64,000 nucleotides of DNA from Amphiura filiformis (Eukaryota > Echinodermata > Ophiuroidea > Amphilepidida > Amphiuridae): contig NW_027305495.1 of assembly GCF_039555335.1 (NCBI RefSeq), positions 1,116,001 through 1,180,000 of the forward strand, read 5' to 3'. A program made the position numbers and the translations under genes. The stretch's first letter is position 1. Each line of letters opens with the position of its first letter. Below are positions 57,301 to 64,000 of this stretch, piece after piece. A model generated the notes under the pieces. That model saw only the letters and a list, made by a program, of their open reading frames with translations, made no database searches and was not told the origin of the DNA.

Positions 57301-60300
57301 GAAGATAATGTTACAGCCATAATACAGGGGGCGTGTGAGTTTCAAAATGATTAACCCTAACCAATTACATTTGAAAAACATATTCCTTCTGTTGAAGATA
57401 TTTCCAAAATCTTCCACAGGGGGAGTGTGGATTTCAACTGGAATAGCCTAATAAGTGATATCTTTTTCAATTGTCCAGAGCACATTATTGGTAAGAAAAC
57501 ATGAGTATGAGGCTGGTTTTACGAGATAACATTCTCTAAAACTTCTTATGAATGAAATCAACATTCGACAGGCGGTCACGGTTCCATCCGGTTTCCATTG
57601 TTTAGAACAATAGAAACCGGACGACACCGGACGGAACCGGTGGTCTACCACCGGTCGAGTTTTGATTTCTTCCCTTAGAAATGATATTCTTCACATTTCA
57701 AATTTGACCATTTCTGCAAAAACAAACAAACACGGAAACCAATTTATACTTTCTTTTTCGGTCAAAATTGTGCCAAATTTCAATATATCCATAGATAATT
57801 ATGCTACTCTGATGAAATTAAACCCTCATTTGATATTCTCAATTTTGAAATGTATTTACTTGATATCCAATACAGGACCATAAAACATTATTGCCAGTAA
57901 TGAAAGTACATTTTATTAATTGAAATTTAATTTAATCGTTTTGGTTTATCCACGAATAAGACGTTGTAATCTACTGAACTTACTTTTTGTGGGTAGCAAT
58001 ATTTTGTTCTATACACTTGCGTTTAATAAAAATTAATAGTAAAAAAACATATAAAAATGATAATTCAAATTTAGATTTCATTATCATCGCTATACGCCTA
58101 ATACGTCATTGACAACAAAATTAAAACATATATTTTCAATTGATACAAACAATGATACAAGAAATCTCTTAATAAAAAAACAAATGATTCATACCTTCTG
58201 TGACATAACGTTACTTCTACTGAATGTTGTTGGTAACAGTCCAAAAGTTGACGTAAGAATCCTGTCAACAAGGCTTGGTTGCTCTTTCAGCTCTTGGGCA
58301 CTTTGAGTATTCTAAAACAAGAAAATGGCAAAATATTCTTAAGGGGGGTACTACAACCCTGCCCAATTTTGTGCCTATTTTTGCATTTTTCTCAAAAATT
58401 ATAGCGTATTGGTGACAAGTAAGATTTTTATATTATAGGGGCAAGGACTAGAACTACTGCACTGGAAATTTTATTTCAGCACAGACAACAGTTGTGGAGT
58501 TACAGTCAAAAATGAGGGAAACCAATATTTGATCAATAAATCAATAACTACTTGCCTTGTCACCAATGCGCTATAAGTTTTGAGAAAAATGCAAAAATAG
58601 GCACACAATTGGGCAGGGGTGTAGTATCCCAAGCAAGGAAAGTCTATTATTAGAAAGCTTGCGTACCTACAAGCGGTTACTATTAACGCTTGTTCACTGT
58701 ACCCATTAAAGCTTGCATAAGATTGGTCTATTGGTAGTACTGCTGTGATATTTAGCATGTTTTGTGGTTTTCCAGGTGACACTGTACTGTACATTTTGTG
58801 CATGGTTCCAAGTAGAGTTTTCTTCCACAGTTATCATGTTATCCTAGGCATATCAAAACAACTGTTCCTTTCAATTTAGCCAGAAGTAATGACAATGTCA
58901 AATGTCAACTCTTACAGACAGACATTATCTAATTCACGTGATTAATATTGCTACTGAAAAAGCATGTAGAATTAATAGATGAGATCTGTTTCCGAAAATC
59001 AAAACTTGCAAAAACAAGAATATTTTAACGTTTATTCACTCGTATAATCTAACATAAATATGAGTACATCTTACCTCATCCGAAGTAGATTTCATGAAGT
59101 TGTCATACATGATGGTTACTATCTCGTCATAGAATTCACTGATTCTGTCTGGTATGCCCTTTTTGCCATTCGTTGCAATCCAGTACCACGAGATCAACAA
59201 TACCATTAATGGTGTAGAAGTATCTAATAACAGTTTGTTTTTGTCTATATATTGAAGCAAACTCTTTCCTAATGTTATTGTTGTCAAATCTGTGGGATTC
59301 TGTCCGAAGAGTTTCTTAACGTATGCTCTAACATCAGACCGTTTCATCTTTTGTAACTCTAAGCGTCTATATACAGGAATCTCTGATGTAATTTCCTTTT
59401 CCCTCCAAGGTCTTGTCGTCACAAGTACGCAACACTCACGATATTGCTTGAATCGTATGATATCTACAAGATTCCCGTTGATTTCGTGTTTGAATAAATC
59501 AGGAGGAGCTTCATCTAACCCGTCTAATACGATAACAACCTCTTTACCAAGGGTATGAATAACTTTCCGAAGGGTAGAGCTATCCACATTCGAAGACAGC
59601 AACTGCGAACAGATAACATCTTCAATATTGCTGGAATGTTTTAAAGTTGCTAATTGAATAATGAATAACAATTGCACGTCTTTGAGGGGAGACAAGCTAG
59701 ATTGCTGACACCAGTCAAAAGCCAATTTGGAGCAGAATGTAGACTTCCCTTGACCCGGACTGCCTGTCAGTATATAACGTGCATCTTCCTCGCTCTCAAA
59801 AATCTCTTGATATGATTTCAAACGCTCTTTTATAGGTCGCATTCCAGGTATCGTAATGTCAATAGTCACTGGTACATAGATGCTATCTAACTCTACATAA
59901 TTTCCAGGTTGCCATGGATACATTTGCTTTTTGCAGTAATTATTCTGGTAGTAGTTCCTTAAATCAGCAGCTATTGATTGTACCAAGTCTGAAAACAAGA
60001 ACATAATTTTAATAAGTAAATATGACACTGAATGTAAATCTGTATTACACATCTGTTTGATCCCCCAAGAAAACCTCATTTGAACCTCGATCTCCTAGTA
60101 GTGTTGCCGGTATGCTGATGCCTTATAAGCAGTGAAAGCACAAAGGCGTGGCGAATTGCCCTCCAAGACTGCGGCAAAATGTCCTCCTTGGGATTTGAAA
60201 AGAATGAACTTGTAAAGAAAATATTATTTCAAACAATATCCAAAACTGGGATATAAAGTTAAAGAGTCATATATTTTGCTGAAACCTTGGTAAACGATCT

Positions 60301-63300
60301 AATGTTATACACTGAACTACCACAAATGGCGCCTTAACGGCGGTGTTGACAATATTGTACCTTATTATACAGCCAGATTAAGTAACACAATAACACTTGC
60401 ACCTCTAAAATCATTTGGCAAAAGTGACTGTTTTTTAGCAAAAAAAATGTATCTTCTTATTGAACACCAATCCCAAAAATTATATTATCATTACGTGGAT
60501 TTTTTAATCCATGTGCAGCTAAAATAGTTGTTTTGGCTAAATTCAACCTGTGCTAAACTTGATACATGGACTATTACCGGTGTATTTCATGGACTACTAC
60601 ACACGTACGGAAGCAATATGTACGTCCAAGACTGGGTCGCAGAGGTCGAATGTTTCATATGAGTTATAGACCTAGTGTCTCCAAACCTACGTGATTAGCA
60701 ATACAACCTTTAGGCCAAAGAATACTTAAAATACATTTTAATGGGTAGGTAGTTGACTGATTGATAATAAGGCACGGTTGTTTGATGTGATCAATTTTTT
60801 ACTTTTTCTAACAAAACATTATATTAACGTTCAATCTAGACCTGAATAATACCAACAGCTATCACCCTAATAACCTGTATACACACATATATATTTTAAC
60901 ATAGATTTTCGTTCCTAAATCAAAATTTTCATCATTTTCTGCGTTTTTGTGGTAACTTTTATTCTGTAAACTATATAATTGTGGGCAAATTGAGGGCGCT
61001 ATTTATATATATCTTAAATTTTAGCTAAATAATATGAGTTGACCTTGAATTAAACATGATGAAAAGTTTTTTGAAAATTTCTTTTTCATTTGTTGGTCTT
61101 TTTGCTGATGATCTAATACCATTATACAAGTGTCTATCCCTTGTAAAGATACAAATAAGATTTAAGATAAATAGCGCCATCATAGTTAAACTTTTCTTTA
61201 AAATGACTCAGTTTTACATGCCACCCAACAACCGTGAATGATTTAATGCACGTTTTTAGACTTACCGTCGGACAGAGCTTCTTTATCAGACTCACGAATA
61301 TCTTCATCGGCACGAGTTTGGTTTCCAGACACAAGGGGTTCATTTGCCAATTCGGTGTGCGGACTGACGGCATCTGGTTGTACATCGGCACAATCCGCTA
61401 AGATAAATAAATAAATGTTTAAATAATACATTTTATTGTTGTACATATAGGAGTCCAAAATATTCGAAGACATAATTGCATTATGACATCATTCTGGCGT
61501 CAGAAGGAAGTTGCAAAGTTTATTTACTTTTTTCGAATAGCGCGCGGTACAACTATGTACTTAGTGACAGGCCTCTATTGATACCTGACTTGACTTTTAG
61601 TTTTAAAAAAAGCGCAGTGATTTATAGTGCGCTACGCACAGGCAAAACGCCTAAACGTTGATCCACAAGCCTCAGCACATTTTACAGATTGTCGCTGACC
61701 ACTACGGCTCACATCATTCCATAAACCATTTAACAACAACACAGGGACTTTGCAGCTTCAAGAGCGCACACCTTAGAGTAATTTCCAGTATCTAAATAGC
61801 GCCACCAATCTTGTCATAATTAGATACATTTTATATCCGAAAAAGCTTTAAAATATGCTGTGAGATTGAATAATGTTGTAAATATGTGGTAATTAATGTT
61901 GAAAATTACTCAAAAGCATCTGTATATATTAGTATGATACCGCTTTAAGCTGTTTAAGCCTAAAAATTGGGTTGTACATGATGTTTTGTTTGAAAAACTA
62001 ATAAATGATCACATCAAACAACCGTGTGTCCAGGGGACTTTCAAGATGACTCAATTTTTCCACGAGAGCGTACTAACCACCACCAGGGTTCGAACCCGCA
62101 ACCTCTCGCACCATAGTCGAACGCCTTATCGATTGAGCTAGCTTGACTGCTATTAGTATTGTGGAACGCCAAATAATAAATAAATTCAGGAAAGTTTTGT
62201 CTGTTTATGAGGTTGATCTGCAAACATTAAAGCCGAACTACTGACCGTTGCTAACCATCAGCTAATGTACCGAAATGTTTCGAGATGATTATAATCTAGG
62301 TGGCTTATCGAAGGGAGAGGGTAAAGCTGCCCTCCTGCAGGACATACTTTTATGTAAGAGTTGATCAACACCCGGGGGGCACTTCCATGAGAGATATGCA
62401 TCATGTGCCTCGGGATAGACCCCCTTTTTCAAACCGGCTTGTACCCAATGACCCCCTTTTTGTGTTATGGTCCTACCTATTACCCAATGACCCCCTTTAA
62501 CAAAATTCATGTACTCAATGACCTCCTTTTTCTATTTCCTGCTATACCCAAATGACCCCCTTTTAATTCCCAAATTTAGGTGGTATTTGTGTTCTCCTCC
62601 AGAAATAATGAGATTTTTCACATTTCCAAGGTGACCAAGTTGTTCTTACGCAGTTTGGCACTTATTTATGTGTACTTAATGATACTCTTTTGGCAATCCT
62701 GTACTCAATGGACCTATTTTACTTTTTGTTACCCCAATGACCATCCTTTTTTCAAAGTTTCATACCGAATGACCCCATTTTTATTCAGGTTGTGTACTGA
62801 ATGACCCCATATTTTTGTAATTGTACATTTGACCTGAATGCCCCCTACTTTTAACATGGCCGAGGCACATCCCTGCCATTTCAGATAGGGAGTGCCTCCC
62901 CCGGGGATCAACACAATGGTCCTTAATTCTCACGATATATAATACGACGTATGATAAATAGATATAAAATGGATGTGTTATACAGGGTGTCCCAGAATGA
63001 TTTATACCGAAAAATTGAATTTTTTTTAGGTATGAAGAGCATTACTATTGGCAGTATTGTTTTAAATTATAAAATTCACATAATTTAGCACCTGTCCATT
63101 TTCAATAATAGCAATGTCACGCCAAAAAGAATCAAGCTATTTCAATGAAAGTCACAGAATATTAGTAGGAGAAATGTGTGTCATTGTATTGCACTTATTA
63201 AAATCAGTTACACTGTTGATCATACATTTGTGATATTTTGTTCAAACACGGTATAAATCATTCTGGGACACCCTGTACATTTAAATTGCATATGCTCCTG

Positions 63301-64000
63301 TGGCCTTTGTTTGTCCACATTATCCAATAATGCGCTGCATATTTTGGCCTCTCCCCAGCAACCGCTGGAGGCGCATCGTATTGTGAATTGACCGAATTCA
63401 AACTGACATTGCGCTTTATATCTGTGGCTTTTACAGCTTTTTATCATCCTTACTAACAGGGGCGTAGTAACCCTTTTAGTGTGTGTCCTCATTTGTCAAT
63501 TTTGTTGTCAAAAATTTAGTCATTTTAAAGCCATATTATATGTGTAGAAATTTGGAATTTAATAGCCAGCGCCGATATCGCCAATACGTATCACTCCTTC
63601 GGTCGTGTTATCATGGTAACGATACGATCCTTTGTTGTGTAGATCACCGTCCCGCACGTCATGTACGTACTGTGTTATGAACATCGCGTATGCGTTCGAC
63701 TAAAATTTCCATCGTAATAATAAAACGACGGTTCCTGCGTTTTATTCAAAATCTAGGATTTTGACAAAACTACAGCACCTAGGGTGGTGATTTTTGCAAG
63801 GTATGTTGGTTTAATAAAATACAATATAATCATGTAAAAACAGAATTTTGAAAAATATTGAGGGCGTCCTTCGCAGCAAATGTTATAATACGGCTTTAAT
63901 GACACTTTAACTTGCCACTGCTTGCTAATTTAGGTACCTTGTTCAATTGTATGCTGCTCACAAGGAGAATCTTCAACAAAATGCCTTTGACATAGAAACC
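54306..64000 (-). CDS. HEPN?/B-box-like/NACHT/LRR receptor, copy 2 (intact where visible, 5' end outside window)
   Basis: Exons, all minus: 63938->64000 (B-box-like, cut by the window end), 61266-61397, 59075-59988, 58195-58311, 55433-57096 and 54306-54375. Every junction is phase-compatible and each exon is open, including across a 25-N gap that keeps the frame. Visible product: end of the B-box-like finger, acidic linker, NACHT (Walker A GSPGQGKST, Walker B VVIVLDGLDE), winged helix, LRRs and the 23-residue tail. By analogy with copy 1 the HEPN-like exons should lie just beyond the window. Known role of the family: cytosolic sensing with ATP-driven oligomerisation. Confidence 0.88.
54699..55269. 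mobile_element. Unit-2-specific insertion with two inverted-repeat systems
   Basis: Outer arms (tacttcattaatat with tgttcattgattggt, 54699-54740 and inverted 55091-55133) enclose four aagccgtaaatagtac-type repeats (54785-54875). Directly after is a hairpin with arms of about 56 bases (55136-55195 and 55211-55269; ggttctggttaaaactatgg). In NLR copy 2 intron 8. Confidence 0.55.
55433..57096 (-). CDS. NLR copy 2 exon 8: winged helix and LRRs
   Basis: 1664 bp, phase 0 to phase 2, open throughout. The N-terminal part (LGELAVNGL, FFHKSGQEFCAGNYL) is the NACHT-associated winged helix. A helical spacer follows, then LRRs from about residue 370 (MPLLHVLDIAYNKAE, LTGLDITGNVMSD, LTRLYINVDN, LTCLQKLYVKG, SIKSLYLDGVHLD). 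Nine residues are unknown because of the N run at 56335-56359. Confidence 0.93.
56335..56359. other. Assembly gap of 25 N inside the LRR exon
   Basis: The flanks align to copy 1, which has exactly 25 bases between the same flanks (ccagtt and acaaacgac). The gap length therefore keeps the reading frame and is probably close to the true length. Confidence 0.95.
57170..57448. mobile_element. Harbinger-like MITE in NLR copy 2 intron 7
   Basis: Ends ggctgttccatttaaaatc and ggctattccagttgaaatc (inverted), with tta/taa at the borders. Unit 1 is empty (gcattataagtgat near 20590). cttccacaaaggg and its inverse are repeated inside. Confidence 0.65.
58195..58311 (-). CDS. NLR copy 2 exon 7: short connector
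   Basis: 117 bp, phase 0-0 (acceptor gttttag, donor aag|gtatga), 39 residues beginning NTQSAQELKEQP. It links the NACHT exon to the winged-helix exon. Confidence 0.75.
58343..58630. mobile_element. TTAA MITE family A, 3' end eroded
   Basis: Left TTAA at 58339-58342 and the left terminus is intact. The right terminus reads gtagtatccc and the right TTAA is lost. In NLR copy 2 intron 6. Confidence 0.75.
59075..59988 (-). CDS. NLR copy 2 exon 6: NACHT domain
   Basis: 914 bp, starting in phase 1 and ending in phase 0 at SDE|gtaaga; 304 codons, intact. Motifs in order: an N-terminal lead ending PIKERL, then YILTGSPGQGKST (Walker A), VVIVLDGLDEAPP (Walker B with an extra acidic residue), VLVTTRPW (sensor 1), RRLELQKM and STPLMVLLISW (the helical region after the ATPase core). 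The upstream frame past 59988 belongs to the intron. Confidence 0.94.
59989..61265. other. NLR copy 2 intron 5
   Basis: About 1.28 kb against 157 bp in copy 1. The extra DNA is AT-rich and non-coding. It holds one arm (60773-60793) of a 21-bp inverted repeat whose partner is at 62006-62026. Confidence 0.6.
61266..61397 (-). CDS. NLR copy 2 exon 5: acidic linker
   Basis: 132 bp, phase 1-1 (acceptor tatcttag, donor cg|gtaagt). It contains PHTELANEPLVSG and EDIRESDKEAL, matching copy 1 exon 5 with an 18-bp in-frame deletion. Confidence 0.75.
62079..62146 (-). repeat. tRNA-derived SINE-like fragment
   Basis: Minus strand: tagctcaatcgataagg (A-box-like) and gggttcgaaccc (B-box). A seven-base loop with T33 can be drawn, but the acceptor stem does not pair. 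Confidence 0.4.
62370..62910. mobile_element. Element with cccgggggg ends and internal ccaatgacccc repeats
   Basis: Ends acccggggggcacttcc and, inverted, tccccgggggaggcactcc. The interior has about ten spaced acccaatgacccc variants. No coding frame. Confidence 0.6.
62983..63275. mobile_element. Mariner-type MITE
   Basis: Perfect inverted ends beginning cagggtgtcccagaatga (27 bp), flanked by TA on both sides. Confidence 0.8.
63529..63895. mobile_element. TTAA MITE family B in NLR copy 2 intron 4
   Basis: TTAA at 63525-63528 and 63896-63899. Ends agccatattata and agccgtattataacattt (inverted). Confidence 0.75.
63938..64000 (-). CDS. NLR copy 2 exon 4: B-box-like finger, partial
   Basis: The donor caag|gtacct lies at 63937/63938. 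The visible codons read GFLCQRHFVEDSPCEQHTIEQ minus the first residue. The exon continues past the window end, where the CPDC part is expected. Confidence 0.75.

Larger units (their letters stand above)
37918..64000. repeat. Segmental duplication, unit 2
   Basis: This is the second copy of the block starting at 2587, in direct orientation. It carries the more intact NLR and a discoidin gene with a decayed mucin exon. It is longer than unit 1 over the same genes because of later insertions: about 3.5 kb at 39466-42958, TTAA MITEs at 43193, 44177, 48959 and 58343, a Harbinger-like MITE at 57170 and about 1.2 kb in NLR intron 5. The copy is cut by the window end inside NLR exon 4. Confidence 0.85.

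Noticed and set aside
63220-63492. 90-codon minus-strand frame
   Set aside because: Its C-terminal part is the translated end of a mariner-type MITE. The rest has no recognisable feature.

Overview
The window is animal nuclear DNA. It is AT-rich, its genes are split into short exons with GT/AG junctions, and it is packed with LINE, Penelope-like and many non-autonomous DNA transposons. The gene content is NACHT-LRR innate-immune receptors (NLRs) and secreted discoidin-domain proteins. This suggests a marine invertebrate with expanded NLR families, possibly an echinoderm, hemichordate or lancelet. I cannot name the species from the sequence.

Layout. The dominant structure is a large, diverged tandem segmental duplication. 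Unit 1 runs from about 2587 to at least 23259. Unit 2 runs from about 37918 to the window end. Each unit carries the same convergent gene pair: a plus-strand secreted protein (cysteine module, then a Ser/Thr-rich stalk, then an F5/8 type C discoidin domain) and a minus-strand NLR. The NLR has this order, assembled here from nine splice-compatible exons: N-terminal HEPN-like domain (CXorf38/DZIP3-like, with an Rx4H motif), a linker, a B-box-like zinc finger, an acidic linker, NACHT, winged helix and LRRs, and a 23-residue C-terminal exon. Copy 1 of the NLR (18317-25969) is a pseudogene with one frameshift in the NACHT exon and one in the LRR exon. Copy 2 (54306 to beyond 64000) is open in every exon visible, apart from a 25-N gap. 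For the discoidin gene, both copies keep an intact discoidin domain, but copy 2 has a ruined mucin exon. The amino-acid differences between copies outnumber silent ones and cluster in the N-terminal loop region of the discoidin domain.

Between the units (about 26.0-37.9 kb) lie a tRNA-Leu-like pseudogene, a transposon with repeated AAACCGTGTTAAGTCCAC motifs, an 863-bp near-identical tandem duplication, a Penelope-like fragment, and a small exon encoding a signal peptide (33837-33916). That exon has the right splice phase to begin the second discoidin gene.

The duplication gives natural empty sites, because elements present in one unit can be compared with their absence in the other. This shows directly two MITE families with TTAA target duplications, hAT-like elements with 7-8 bp duplications, a TA-flanked element that sits at different places in the two units, and Harbinger-like insertions. 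Two insertions touch gene ends: a TTAA MITE sits at the stop codon of discoidin copy 1, and a GGCAGTAGCGTAGCC-ended repeat starts right after the stop codon of both NLRs.

How the genes may work together is inference. A secreted lectin-like protein and a cytosolic HEPN/B-box NLR, duplicated as a unit and diverging, look like an immune recognition locus under birth-and-death evolution.
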